Source: Tretioscincus oriximinensis (Eukaryota; Chordata; Lepidosauria; Squamata; Gymnophthalmidae). Taken from it: a stretch of 64,000 bases of DNA. A program made the position numbers and the translations under genes. Below the pieces are notes generated by a model. The model ran no database searches. It was given only the letters and a program-made list of their open reading frames with translations, and was not told where the DNA came from. Positions 15,301-24,688 of this stretch are shown here, one piece after another (within the stretch, counting starts at the first letter, position 1; every line of letters starts with the position of its first letter). The stretch spans positions 317,111 through 381,110 of the forward strand of contig JAJVDF010000377.1 of the NCBI GenBank assembly GCA_022410635.1. Reading direction: 5' to 3'.

Positions 15301-18300
15301 CCCCCAAATCCAAATTTGCATTCCTATTCCCATCTTCCTTCTGCTCCAACGTCTCTCCCTNGTAGTCCTGAAATTGTGGGCTTTTCTTTTCAGACCGGAC
15401 AACATGGTAAAATTATGGATCGTCTGTGAAATCCATGATATATGACAATCAGAACTGGAAGTCTTATTTTCAACCCTGTGGGTTGCATTTGCTGGATCTA
15501 CAGCAATTTTTTAAAGCTTTGGTGAAAAATGGAATTCCATTTGCCTCCTTATTTGAAAGAGACAAGTGATTTGGTTCAGAGTCACCCAATTATGTCACAG
15601 TGCCTTCCATAGTCTGCTGTAGTGTGNGGATGGTAGGCTGCATTTTGAGAGAGAGGCCCTTTCTTACTGGGCCTTATTCTGGACTACGTTCCCTTTTTTA
15701 CAATGATAGCAGATGTGTAACCGAGAATAGATCANTATCACTTGAGTAGTAGTACTGTAGGCATAGCATGAAAAGGATTAAGAAAACATATTCATTAACT
15801 AGCAGAAACACTTGTTTTAAAAAACAGACATTATAATGGAGGGTGTGTGACAGGGATACAGAGGCAGCAAAGAGGTGATGAGGCAGTCCTCCTCTCACTT
15901 CCCTGGAGATCTGCTCTTTCTCCTGTCATTTAACTTACCCAGGCCCAGTCTGATGCCACACCTAAGCAGAATATGTCAGATNATTGAGGTGGCTTGCAAG
16001 ATGGTGGCTTCGGCAAATCGTCCTGTGCATTGAGTACCAGTGTTGCCATCCCTCAGACACTTCCACCTCGGCTACCCTCTAGTTTGGCTATGCAGCGGCT
16101 GTGGTATTGAACAGGAGTTGCTGGTGACTGGGTCAGACTTGGCCTGTATGCTGCATGCAGCTGTGGTCCAGCTCTGTCTGAAATGGTGCCTGCTGTATTG
16201 GGTACATCTGTATTGCCTGCCTCGCTCAGACTCATTGGTCAACTTGTGTTGAACTGACAATCCAGCATGACCAATAAGATTTATTTATTTATATATTTAT
16301 TTATATATTTATTTATATATTTATTTATTTATTTATTTATTTATTTATCTATTTATTTATTTATAAATTTATAAATTTATTTATATACCCGAAGGTCTCA
16401 TGGCAGCCAAAACAGTAAAACATCACTACAAAACTAAAACAGTATAAAACAATATTTAAAAGTAGGGATAGAGATGACATTTCTTCAGCAAAGGCCAGGT
16501 AAAAGAGGTGCATGAATAAGTGAGGACTTTCATGGCTTGATGCCCTTTTATTATTCACTAATGTGCAGGATAAGAAGGAAAATGGTTACAGATGCCAGGC
16601 AAATAGGAAATGTATAAATAAATCCACTTAGATACTCTTCCTGTAATATTTCAGAGGCAAGGATCCTCCTTCATGTGATTCTGGGGCTATGCAGAACAGT
16701 CGGTGGAGACTGAACTATGACATCTATCAGTTTTTCCTTCCTGAGAATGATTTCTCTGAAATGGTGTTTGTGAGCCACATGAGGAAGATGTCTGAGGTTC
16801 AAAGTATCAAAGCTAATGCTGTTAAAGTAAGTTGTCTTGGTTTTGTTACATTTGGGGTCTCCTGAGATGTGACTATGTTGTCCTTCACCCATTCAGATGG
16901 GCAAGAGACATTTGGGACTGAGAAAGAAATACATTCAAACCCTTTAGGTTTCTTGTGCACAAAGAGTGAAATCTGCCACAGATTTTCTGTTAGTTTATTA
17001 TCCNTATTTTGAAATCTTTTTTAAAAATCAGACTTTGTCGCACATAAGATTTTGTCACACATAATGTAATAAATCTTTTGTGTTGTTCATGTATGAGTGA
17101 TTTTCTTTAACTACCATGCAGATCCTCAAATCTTAAAGTTGATTACGAGATTTCTAGCAAAGGGATCTCATCGCACCTTGGAGACTGACAAGAAAATGGT
17201 AGGCAGTGTGAGCTTTCCTGGAACAAGTTGATTTTTTATCACAATATTTGAAGAAGTAGAATTGTCTATGAAAGCTCACGCTGTCCATCTTTTTCTTATC
17301 AAGATGCAAGGTCTTGCCTTTTTCTTATCTAAGATGCTGTGAGACCTCCTTGGCTAGAAATTCTATCCAGATTAACATGGCTATTTTGTTCACAAGTATC
17401 TGGATTGCATGCTAGGAACAGCTGGCAAACTGTTGTTACTTAGACAGCTGGACATAACTGAGTTTTATTATGTAGGGGGATTATTTAATTGTGACTTATA
17501 ACACCTTAAGCTGATCTACGTAAGTATAAGGCACAATATTATTATTGACACAAATAATAGTAATAAGAGTAAGACACAAAAATCCACTTTTTGATCTACT
17601 GCAGCTCAAAGATGATTTCCCCAGTAACTTCCTTCTCTACTTCCCTTCTTTTAAAAAGTGATCTTTTAAAAGTTATAATAACTCTTGTATCTCAATTTAA
17701 GGTGAATGTCTTACCTGTTTCTTTTATAATTTTTGTTGTCTACAGATGATGACCTTAACTAGCCAAGATAAAACTGATTTGTACTTTTCTTCACTCCGTG
17801 GTCAAGGAGTGATCTACAGTGTCATAGTCTGGGATCCACTGTGGAACACATCAGCTGCATATGTCCCTATTCACACATATGCATGCAGCATCTCTGCTTT
17901 GGTGGATAACTGTTTCACCATCAGTAAGTCAACAGAATATTAGTTTTATACTAACTCAATATAGATAAAGGACATATCAGCTAAGAAGTTAATCTCTTTT
18001 CCATAATGGTGGTAACATACTGTCACTTTCTGAATTTATTAGCATAAGAATACAGATCAAATATACTAGCAAGAGATCTCTCTTAACACCTTAGAATAAC
18101 AAGGAGAGGATAGGTAACATGATCCTTCATAGACAAATCTTCATATGTAGTCCATAGCATCTGAAGAAGTTGACTTTTCTATGGAAGCTCAAGCTGGATA
18201 CCTTTTTCTTGTTGGTCTCTAAGATGCTACAAGACCCTCTTGCTAAAAATTCTGTATCCAGACTAAAATGGCAGCTACTTCTGAGACCTTATATTTTAGT

Positions 18301-21300
18301 CTCTAAGACTAAACCCCATGAAACCCTTTGGTAGAAGTGTCAGCGGAGGATCCAGAAGCACCCACAGAGTTTGTACTTGTCCTTTGTAGGGCAATTCAAC
18401 CCCATCCAGGATAGGGTGCCTACTCACTTCATGGACCCGGGATGCGNTGATACACAGCACCTCTGTCTTGTCTGGATTCAGCTTCAATTTATTGGCCCCT
18501 ATCCAGTCCATTACTGCTTTCAGGCACCTGTTAAGCACCTGTTTAAAAGAGTATACAATGTTTGTACTTTTCCACAGTGGACTCCCCATTTGATAACCAT
18601 AAATGTTGATTCCATTTCTGTCTCTTACGAAGAGACCATTGAAACTTGATCTGCATGTGGATTATTGAGGAAGTTGGGTTTTGAATCATTTCTTGGGCAA
18701 AACATATCTTTGTGTTTCTGTTTAATGACTATTGAAATGGACTTGCTCATTCTTTTCTGTAGGAAGACTTTCCTCCAAAATATTTTTCACTGTGCTTGCT
18801 GTCCTTGGGCTATTTGTCTGCTTTTTTGGACACAGATTTTGGAAAACAGGTATGTGTTAAAATACAGTGTATTTACAAAGAATTGTCACCTTATTAATTT
18901 AGGTTGTGTCTAGACGTCACTTAATCTACTACACGTAGATATTCTGAAATAAAGCATACCCATACTTATTCCAGAATATCCAACTATAATGGTATAAATA
19001 AGTGATATCTGAGTTCCATGTCAAGGGAAATGGTGGTCCCCATGTCACTATCTCAGATTTTGGTGAAATTTGCTACAGAGGTTTCTTACGATAAAAAACT
19101 GTATTGTGCAAAATGTTAAGAGCTTTCAAGCAAAGGGACCTATAATTTTGCACAATACAGTTTTATATCATAAGAAACTCTTGTAGCAAAATGCATCAAC
19201 ATCTGAGATGGTGAGGTAGGGATAATCCTTAAAATTTCTGCACTTGACATGGGATGGCTCCTCTGGAAGTAGCTTTAGTCTTGAGCTAGCAGTGCAGGAG
19301 ATATAAACCATCTGTACCTGAACCTTAAATCATTTTCCTTTCATCTTTCTCATCTAGAATGAAACAATCAAACAAAATTAGCGGTGACCTAAAGAACCTT
19401 CTCAATACTACAACTCAAATCTTATTCCAAGAGCATTTTAGCCCTCCCATGACCCTATTAATTTATTGTTCATATCAGGAGCAAAGTTCTGGGAGGGTGT
19501 AGTCGTTGGCTTGGGTGCAAGATTTTGGGGGATGCTAGAGCTGGGTCCTGTCTTTGTCTCCCAATACAATGCAGTAGGAGGGAGAATTTTTTCCTGCTGT
19601 TGGCACATTCAATGTCCAAATTAAGTCTTTATAAATCATCCCAAGATGCTGCCAAAGATGGGTTAGATAAGTAGGGCGTGGGAGGAAGGGGGTGCTGGAT
19701 ACTTATGCCAACAGGTGAGGCACAGAATTCAGGGGATTGCTATGACCTTTCTGTAGGACCCATTCAGTAGTGTATAAACAAAAAAAATGGTTTCATTTCA
19801 TTGATTTAGTTGTTGACCATTCCACAGAATATATTGTGAATCTCTATAATAATCTTGCTGATAATAATTTCTCACAAGATATTATTTGTGAATAGGTAGA
19901 TATGAAGTTTGTAGTTTTGGGGCAATGAGATTAATGAAGATTTTTTATTTTCCTTAGACTTGTTCTTCATGGGTTTCATCTTCCTGGCATTCTTTTTCTT
20001 CATAGCCATTACTAGAACATCTACTCTTCCTTATGATGGTAAGCTGAGAAATTTATTCAGAGCCTACAAATGTTCCCTCAAAGCCTGGTATAGTGGTCCC
20101 TGGTATAATGATTTAACATGCACTGCCATGGACAGACCACCCTATCCAATAGGGGTGATATGCATATGGCTCTTTAAACTAAGACGAAATATGAGCAGGT
20201 GCCATAAATAAAAAGGGGAAACTTCTCAAAATGGTACAATGTAATAAATAGCCTTAGTAAATACAGAAGAAATATCAAACTTGCTAAGATGGGAAAAATG
20301 AGAAAGTTTTAATATACATTTTGTAAGACAGTTTCAATATGGCATGAAGGAGTGGAGATATACAGGTTGTTCTTTAGTTCATCTTCAGTTCAGTTTTCTT
20401 TTATTTTATTTGTTTTTCTTTTTTTTCTTTTTTTTTCTTTTTTTTTCTTTTTTTTTTTTCCTTTCTTTCAGCTGGTGTCCTGGGCTGGGAGGGGGCTTAA
20501 CTAAGCCAACAATTCATTATGCACAGAAATAAAACTGAGCTTTCCACCTGGTGTGCCTTGATCCCAATGAAACACTGTGTCAGCAGCAATGTGCCTTTGG
20601 AGTTATAACTGAGCTCAGGCATTCTGAGTGACAGCTTGGACTTATTTTGGGGTACACCAAACCAAGGAATGCAATCTTGTAAGAATGGATAGGATTGGAA
20701 AACTATTAACATCATAAACATCACTTCTGTTTTTTTTGTTCCTTGTCTCCTTTCTTTTGGATCTGTCCAGTCTGTCTTGGTCTTACAGCAATAGTTGGAG
20801 TTACTGGAGGTCTCACCTTAGTAGCCTACTGGTGGCGATTTGGATTTGTGATCTTCTGTATGCTGATCGTGGGACTAGTTCTGGGATGTCTAGTTGCATC
20901 TACAGTTTTCTTCACTCCTTTAGGTAGGTTGTATGTTCTCCTGTAGTTTCTGATTCTGAGTTTTGTTGGACTGTGAGGTCAGAATCATGGAGTTGGAGTC
21001 AATTCTGAGTTACTGTAGTTGGAAACACTAAAATATACTATATCCCCTCTGAATTCTAATAAACATAAACGGTATTGAATAATATGTTAAAATTTTCTGT
21101 TTCACAATTAGTGCTATTAACCATTCTTTAATAGGATATAGTTGATTTTCAAGATCTGTATTTTAATTTCAAGTTCACCACCAATTCCAAAATGTATTTT
21201 TATTTTGTAGTTTTATGTATTGCCCTCTTGCNGCGACTCCGCAGATGGGCCAGTGTACCGTACATGAAATGATGTCACGGTCTGCTGGCTCATTTGGGCT

Positions 21301-23233
21301 TTATAAGATTAGCAAATTTTATATTTAAAATCCTATTTCAAGAAACTTTGCTGGTTTATCATAGACTTTCTACAGAAGCTAGCATTGCTCTTTTTAGTTT
21401 TGCTGTGATCTGTATAATAATAATTCTATATTTTTACAGGTGACTATAAGGTTTTCCAAGATGATGCTGTATTCTGGGTGACCTTCACTTGTGTTACTTT
21501 AATAGTCCCAATAGTTTTTGTTGGCTGTCCGAGAATTGTAAGTATTTTCCTTTTAAAAGCTAAAACATTACATTTATTTCTGTACGTTTTGGACTGAACT
21601 GATATCGTTCAATGAATATTCCAATACACTTTTTTCTCCTCAGCTGAACATTTTGACATGTGGCATAATAGGGTCGTACACTGTGATCTTGGCTACTGGG
21701 TGCTATTTCTACACAAGTATCTCCTACATTGGCATAGACTTGCTTCGAAGGATTCTAAATAATGAATTCAGAAGAGCTTATACCAGTGTGCCCTTTCAAG
21801 CCAACGGTACGTTATTACAAATGGGGGTGTTGCTTGTTTCCTTGATTATCCATAGAGAGGTATGCTCAGTTCAAACAACCAAGAACTGTAGTGGTTATGA
21901 AATTGCTACTGAGCCCAATTCAATATGTTACTATCGTCATACCCATTATAAAAAAAAATTCCTGATGACTCCGCTAAGTCTCCTCCTTGGGTAGAAGCTT
22001 CTGCCCAATGAGGAAGGAAGAGGTGTATCTGGGATCTTCTGAACATGATTGTTATCTCATGATCACTCAGCTGGTCTTTTTCTTAGGTTATAAGCTTCCA
22101 TTCACCAAAGCAATAATTAGTCTCAGCCAACCCCATAGCAGCTACTCTATTGCTGCATCTCCTGTGTTATAAACTCGCACATAAGTTACTCCTGCCCTGT
22201 TCCTGGGGCTCAAGGGAGATGAAGGTGGNAAGGCCTCCCCAGACTCTACTAGGAGTCTGGGTAGCTCCACAGCTGGGGTCAGGCTGGAGAATCTTTGAAC
22301 TTGGGGCATATCAGAAGGACTTCTGTAAGCCCTGGAGCAGCAGCCATTGACCAAAGTGCCAGGATGGAGGGAAGAAAGGGAAAGTGCTCCCTTGTCCTAT
22401 GGGTGCTCCTTTGGGTGTAGGTGTCTTCACAGTTTGTCCCCATCTTTCTCCTGGCCTAGTGACAAACCCTCTGCCACCACTCTGCCTTTCTAGGTGGGCC
22501 CTGAGAGTTGATTACCTCATTCGCTACCGCAGGAAGAGAACATCTAAACGCTTTTTGGCCTCTTGCCCTCCCTCCCTTTAGTCCCATTGTCCCATTGCCT
22601 CTTCTCTCCGTCTCCCACTCTAAAGTNGTCTGAAACAGGATTAAAATGTGATCCATAGTGACAATCAAGTTTTAATCCTCAACTCTGGCTTAGCCGCCCT
22701 CTAGAGCTAGGTTGAGTGCATATTTTATATCATTTTCACCACNTACAGGCTTGTGATATAGTTCTGTCAGAGTGGAAGGTAGAGAGAGAGTGAAAAGGCT
22801 ATATTTTAAATACATTTTTGTTTTTGTAATTTTTGTCGTATGTCATGGCTAACTCCAGGTGAAGAGTGAGATGTTGGATTAGATGAACCCAATTCATCAG
22901 AGCTCCTCTTGCNTTCTTTTACGTTGACTTATGTGTCCACACTACCAAATTGTTTCCTTTCCTCTTACAGATCTCATCCTGTTGGCAGTATGGGCAATGT
23001 TAGCCATAGGAGGAATAACCGTACAGCTTCGGCGAGAAAGGCACGAAGCGCCCTTCCCTCCACACCCCTATCGGATATGGCGACGTGAAAGGGAGCGCAG
23101 GGTGACGAACATCCTAGACCCCAGCCATCACGTCCCTCCTCTAAAAGAGAGAATCCACAGCAAGCTATCTCAGATAAAAGACTTGTTCCACAAAGATCAG
23201 CCAGCAGGGGAAAGAACACCACTACTTTTGTAA
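251..23233 (+). CDS. TM7SF3: TM7SF3, transmembrane 7 superfamily member 3 (12 coding exons, complete)
   Basis: Twelve exons (251-326, 11571-11728, 13699-13849, 15026-15146, 16655-16826, 17746-17923, 18763-18849, 19958-20038, 20771-20923, 21440-21537, 21644-21806, 22971-23233) join in frame to 566 codons plus stop, close to the human length of about 570. Residues 1-20 form a signal peptide. Residues 21 to about 285 are a luminal/extracellular domain with NIS, NKT and NVT glycosylation sequons and conserved stretches such as PGGCNLEF and IYLEYN. Seven hydrophobic spans follow near 292-308, 316-332, 344-361, 365-386, 402-420, 426-448 and 480-497, then a basic cytosolic tail with the conserved RRVTNILDPS and a C-terminal GERTPLLL. 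The family is a seven-pass membrane protein; in mammals it has been linked to cell survival and the unfolded protein response, but no biochemical activity is established. The ATG at 251 was chosen for the signal peptide and an A at -3. No frameshift or internal stop. Confidence 0.97.
600..807. repeat. Foldback repeat family HHL (hammerhead-like arms), copy 1
   Basis: A left arm in reverse orientation (603-680) is followed by a forward right arm (about 695-807), which reads GCTGCCTATTTTTCTTGTTG, then GGTGCTATGAGACC, then CATGGCTATTTCTTC. HHL is a descriptive name given here. Confidence 0.75.
2406..2558. repeat. Foldback repeat with GAGCCTTATTC arms, copy 1
   Basis: Left arm (2406-2438) reads ACTGAGCCTTATTC then GGGCTGTATCTTGG. 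The right arm (2526-2558) is its imperfect reverse complement (CCAAGATATAGCCCAGAATA). The spacer holds two partial direct repeats of TGTAGACTATGGCAG/TATAGACTACGGCAG type. Typical of a non-autonomous DNA transposon. Confidence 0.65.
2985..3330 (+). repeat. CR1-like LINE 3' end
   Basis: Matches the recurrent non-coding 3' end of CR1/L3-type LINEs: GGATAGCTTTAAGAGAATTAGACAAATT pattern in pieces, CCTCCAAGATTGAGCAACAGGCAG region, and TTCAGCAGGGCTCCTCTTATG near the end. No open frame. Confidence 0.6.
3611..4165 (-). repeat. CR1-like LINE 3' region, reverse orientation
   Basis: On the minus strand a short stretch translates to DLIEVYKIMQDVEKV, resembling the end of CR1-type ORF2 and its downstream region. 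The rest of the block is decayed 3' tail sequence shared with blocks at 14360-14790 and 54790-55210. Confidence 0.55.
6030..6330 (-). repeat. SINE-type repeat, reverse, tail TTTATTTATTTA
   Basis: Starts with a TTTATT-rich tail and TATACCAAAGATCTCAGAG. It continues into GTCTGGGGACCACCAC.GAGAAGGCCCTG, a block also present at 55775-55950 and, decayed, at 58140-58400. Confidence 0.5.
8839..9010. repeat. Foldback repeat family HHL, copy 2
   Basis: Reverse arm at 8839-8925 (TTTCAAAGAAGAAGC, TGTTAGTCTAG) and forward arm at about 8937-9010 (GGAGTAGATTTTTCTACAAAAG, TATTAGTCTCTAAGG in pieces). The small stem GTAGA/TCTAC is retained. Confidence 0.75.
9295..9400 (-). repeat. SINE tail with (TTAY)n low-complexity run, reverse
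   Basis: A TTAT/TTAC run is followed by CTATACCACCCTATACC and GAAGGTCTCTGGG, the end of the tRNA-derived SINE seen complete at 45837-46091. Confidence 0.6.
10230..10690 (+). repeat. CR1 LINE 3' end with ATTCTATG tail
   Basis: Ends GAGGTTGGACCTGATGACCC, then CTTTCCAACTTTATGATTCT and a second ATTCT. The short ATTCTATG direct repeat is the hallmark tail of CR1 elements. Upstream to 10230 resembles the decayed 3' coding/UTR part. No intact frame. Confidence 0.75.
11096..11157. mobile_element. Short MITE with CATCCAGA inverted ends
   Basis: Left end GTTGCAATCCAGACATAA and right end TTATCTGGATGCAGCC are inverted copies. Same ends as the longer element at 55239-55363; most of the interior is missing. 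Confidence 0.5.
11318..11445 (-). repeat. Foldback repeat family HHL, copy 3 (single arm)
   Basis: Reverse arm only: TTTCAAAGAAATAGCCATGT, TAGAGACTATCAAGAAAGGT, then GACAAGTCTTCTTCAAATGC. Lies 125 bp upstream of TM7SF3 exon 2. Confidence 0.75.
11571..11728 (+). CDS. TM7SF3: TM7SF3 coding exon 2
   Basis: Acceptor TTAAACACAG, donor GTATTT. Encodes residues 26-78, with NKT and two NVT sequons and the conserved core ASNVTIIIFQLH. It ends in phase 0. This is the least conserved part of the protein relative to mammals. Confidence 0.93.
11874..12180 (+). mobile_element. tRNA-derived SINE (type B), near full length
   Basis: The 5' head has a pol III B-box-like GGTTTCGAAGCC. The body has CCAACCCAGCTATTCGAAAG and TGCAAGAAATTGCAA. 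It ends GAGAAAAGCGGGGTATAAG and a CTTCTTnTTATTCT tail. Same family as the reverse copies at 12628-12870 and 58849-59075. Confidence 0.7.
12508..12570 (-). repeat. SINE tail (type A), reverse
   Basis: TTTATTTATTTATATTTATA followed by CCCCTATACTCAAAAGTTCT, the 3' end of the type A SINE. Confidence 0.55.
12628..12870 (-). mobile_element. tRNA-derived SINE (type B), reverse
   Basis: Reverse complement of the element at 11874-12180: TATACCCTGCTTTTCTCACC, CTTACATTCTATCTTCCCC, GCAATTTCTTGCAATT and a B-box-like region near 12848. Confidence 0.7.
13412..13615. repeat. Foldback repeat family HHL, copy 4
   Basis: Reverse arm 13412-13500 and forward arm 13525-13610. The forward core reads CTGGAGAAGTAGACTTGTCG then GCAAAAG; both arms show the TTAGTC ends. 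Confidence 0.75.
13699..13849 (+). CDS. TM7SF3: TM7SF3 coding exon 3
   Basis: Acceptor CATTTTCAG, donor GTAATT. Encodes about residues 79-128, including the family pattern LRPEQS..CTWYL. Confidence 0.94.
14360..14790 (-). repeat. CR1-like LINE 3' region, reverse orientation
   Basis: AGAACATAAGAGGAGCTCTG start and a CACCTTATCCATC...TACTTCAATCAGATCACC end, shared with 54790-55210 and 3611-4165. No open frame. Confidence 0.55.
15026..15146 (+). CDS. TM7SF3: TM7SF3 coding exon 4
   Basis: Acceptor CTTTATAG, donor GTATGT. Encodes about residues 129-168, with the conserved PGGCNLEF and IYLEYN motifs and the stretch IKFAPANLGF. Confidence 0.96.
16281..16395. repeat. (TTTA)n microsatellite from a SINE tail
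   Basis: About 100 bp of TTTA and TATATTTA units running into TATACCCGAAGGTCTCATGG, the 3' end of a reverse type A SINE. The array probably grew from its A-rich tail. Confidence 0.8.
16655..16826 (+). CDS. TM7SF3: TM7SF3 coding exon 5
   Basis: Acceptor ATTTCAG, donor GTAAGT. Encodes about residues 169-226, including SRWRLNYDIYQFFLPEND, close to the mammalian SRWRLQYDVYQYFLPEND. Ends in phase 0. Confidence 0.96.
17145..17393. repeat. Foldback repeat family HHL, copy 5
   Basis: Reverse arm about 17145-17240 and forward arm 17248-17393. Forward core TTGAAGAAGTAGAATTGTCT then ATGAAAGC; a short internal duplication (CTTTTTCTTAT) occurs in the forward arm. Last piece TTAACATGGCTATTTTG. Confidence 0.8.
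17746..17923 (+). CDS. TM7SF3: TM7SF3 coding exon 6
   Basis: Acceptor GTCTACAG, donor GTAAGT. Encodes about residues 227-285: GQGVIYSVIVWDP, the sequon NTS and a cysteine pair before the first membrane span. Confidence 0.96.
18058..18285. repeat. Foldback repeat family HHL, copy 6
   Basis: Reverse arm 18064-18140 and forward arm 18155-18285. Core CTGAAGA at 18161-18167 is followed by a short stem and GGAAGC. Both arms are clearly inverted copies. Confidence 0.8.
18300..18589 (-). mobile_element. Non-LTR retrotransposon reverse transcriptase fragment (L2/CR1 group)
   Basis: The minus strand reads through about 97 codons with the motif ANKLKLNPDKTEVL followed by LDGVELPYKGQV and LLDP. This is the thumb-side region of L2/CR1-group LINE reverse transcriptases (NKLKLNPDKTEVL...LDGV.LP...LGVLLDP). 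Only a fragment; the catalytic YxDD region is not present. A diverged remnant, not a host gene. Confidence 0.75.
18763..18849 (+). CDS. TM7SF3: TM7SF3 coding exon 7 (first membrane span)
   Basis: Acceptor TTTCTGTAG, donor GTATGT. Encodes about residues 286-314: a single hydrophobic span ending in the invariant CFFGHRFWKT. Confidence 0.95.
18900..19012. mobile_element. MITE with CATCCAGA-type ends, decayed copy
   Basis: Left end AGGTTGTGTCTAGACGTCAC and internal ATTCCAGAATAT and AATAAGTGATATCTG match the element at 55239-55363 with divergence. Confidence 0.5.
19017..19252. mobile_element. Foldback MITE with about 100-bp arms
   Basis: Left arm 19017-19113 (starts CATGTCAAG, contains AACTGTATTGTGCAAAATG) is the reverse complement of the right arm 19145-19252 (CATTTTGCACAATACAGTTT-like, ending CTTGACATG), apart from mismatches and small indels. 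The spacer is about 30 bp. No coding potential. Confidence 0.75.
19958..20038 (+). CDS. TM7SF3: TM7SF3 coding exon 8 (second membrane span)
   Basis: Acceptor TTTCCTTAG, donor GTAAGC. Encodes about residues 315-341: phenylalanine-rich second span followed by the loop TRTSTLPYD. Confidence 0.94.
20394..20471 (+). repeat. Polypyrimidine (CTTTTTTTT)n tract
   Basis: About 75 nt of T runs interrupted by C at roughly 9-nt spacing, ending CCTTTCTTTCAG. It lies in TM7SF3 intron 8 about 300 nt before exon 9. Confidence 0.85.
20771..20923 (+). CDS. TM7SF3: TM7SF3 coding exon 9 (spans 3 and 4)
   Basis: Acceptor TCTGTCCAG, donor GTAGGT. Encodes about residues 342-392: two spans separated by the conserved YWWRFG, ending FFTPL. 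Confidence 0.95.
21440..21537 (+). CDS. TM7SF3: TM7SF3 coding exon 10 (span 5)
   Basis: Acceptor TTTTTACAG, donor GTAAGT. Encodes residues 393-425: VFWVTFTCVTLIVPIVFVG, ending in phase 0. Confidence 0.95.
21644..21806 (+). CDS. TM7SF3: TM7SF3 coding exon 11 (span 6)
   Basis: Acceptor TCTCCTCAG, donor GTACGT. Encodes about residues 426-479: LNILTCGIIGSY, then a sixth span and a loop ending VPFQAN, as in mammals. Confidence 0.95.
21807..22970 (+). other. TM7SF3: TM7SF3 intron 11
   Basis: Moderately GC-rich around 22200-22560, with no exon recognised. A CR1-like end (GATTAGATGAACCC, CATCAGAGCTCCTCTTGC) lies at 22850-22925. Confidence 0.6.
22971..23233 (+). CDS. TM7SF3: TM7SF3 last coding exon (span 7, tail, stop)
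   Basis: Acceptor CCTCTTACAG. Encodes residues 480-566: seventh span, then a highly conserved cytosolic tail (PPHPYRIW, RRVTNILDPS, ERTPLLL) and stop TAA at 23231-23233. The exon is CpG-richer than its surroundings. Confidence 0.96.
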
Positions 23234-24688
23234 TCAATTTGCAGCAGGGAGAACTTGAATAGGGCAATGCAAACTGTTGAGGGGCACATAGACACCCACC
23301 TGGAGAGATGGCGTGCGGAGGAATTTCTCTGATTAATCTGGTGCTGTTCAACAAAACCAAGAATGGACAGAGGTTGGGTCAGATCTGATCTTCTGAGAGA
23401 TGCTTTATACTTTGTTTTGCTCTACTTTCTTAGCTGTAGCACAAAGGCACACTTGTGTCTGGTGGTTTATGGCAAAAATTGCACATGTGCAAAGTATGAA
23501 GGGGTTTTGTTGCATGGGGGAGGGTGGCTTGAATGCGAGAAGCGTGCAGTTTCACAGTTTCAGGAACTCGGATGTGAAGTATCACTCAAGCACAGGGATC
23601 ATCCTTCTCTGCTACTCACTGTAGAAGACTCCATCCTCTTGATAAGGATGTAAGTTCTAAGCTGAATACATATGGCGAGTTCCAGTACTGTCTGAAAAAG
23701 AGTTGGGCTGTGCCAACCTGGGCAACAATGAGGCTATTGATGCTAAACTTTCTTTATGAATCCTAACCCACAACAGCTTGATATCATCAAAGGACTCTAA
23801 AGGTTTCAGTTGTATCAAGTTATCTTATATTTATTTCCTGACCTTNACGCAAACAAGTAAGTTTGATCTCATTTCATGAGGAGAAGAGAGAATATTCTCA
23901 GATTTAGTATCTGGCTGATTGTCTCATTTGGGGNTTTTAAGCTGAAGGAAGGTTCTTCGAGCCCTGTAAACAGAGATGCCTTTTCTTAACCAGCAGCCTT
24001 AGTGATCTTACAGCTTGCATTTATAGCAAGTAAATTTTAAGGCCCTTGCTGAAGAAATACAACAGATTTGTTTGAGGACTGTTCAAACTCCACCTGTTGA
24101 AAGTAGCAAGATGGTAATTGGCACCTATTTTTACACATTAGTTTGGTGCTGAAGAGGGTTACAAAGGTTACTGTTACCTCTANCTTCTCCCATATCCAAG
24201 ACTTGGATGAAAGGAGGATGAACAGTTCCCAAAGCCAAGTGAAGAAGGAAGGGTGTGGGGTGTAGACACAAGTTCCTAGACCAGAAACATGACTTGGGAT
24301 AAATGGTCATGCAATATGGCAGAAGTTCCTGATACTTCTTCTGCTTCTCATATTATCATGATAATTGTGTTGAGCTTGGCAAAACTTGGAGGAATTATTT
24401 GTACAAAATACATAAAGTGCTTTCCAACCAAGTACTGCCTGGAAATTAATAATCCCAGTTCGCTACCGAATGTGGTGCAAATACAAACACTGGTGACAAT
24501 TGTAGATTGTCGTAGTTTTGACCCCAGTTCATGAGGAGATGAAAAAGTATTCTCAGATTTATAATCAAGCTGATGATTGTCTCATTTCAGGGTTTAGCGC
24601 TGAAGGAAGAAAGGAAGAAGATTCTTAAGAGTCCCAAAATTTTAGATCCTTAGAGTATAGACGCATTGGGCATATCATTGGTAATAAA
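23234..24688 (+). other. TM7SF3: TM7SF3 3' UTR (extent inferred)
   Basis: Sequence after the TAA at 23231. The first plausible polyadenylation signal is AATAAA at 24683-24688, followed by a T-rich stretch. Alternatives are AATAAA at 25635-25640 and 25877-25882. Contains a diverged direct duplication (23874-23957 and 24529-24612). Confidence 0.45.
24683..24688 (+). terminator. TM7SF3: Candidate polyadenylation signal AATAAA for TM7SF3
   Basis: Canonical hexamer with a GT/T-rich stretch (TTTTAGTTTTTGAGCTTG) about 25-40 nt downstream. Not proven; two later AATAAA motifs exist. Confidence 0.4.

Noticed and set aside
22150..22581. GC-rich stretch with overlapping frames in TM7SF3 intron 11
   Set aside because: Not part of the TM7SF3 protein and no motif recognised. 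Possibly a decayed repeat.
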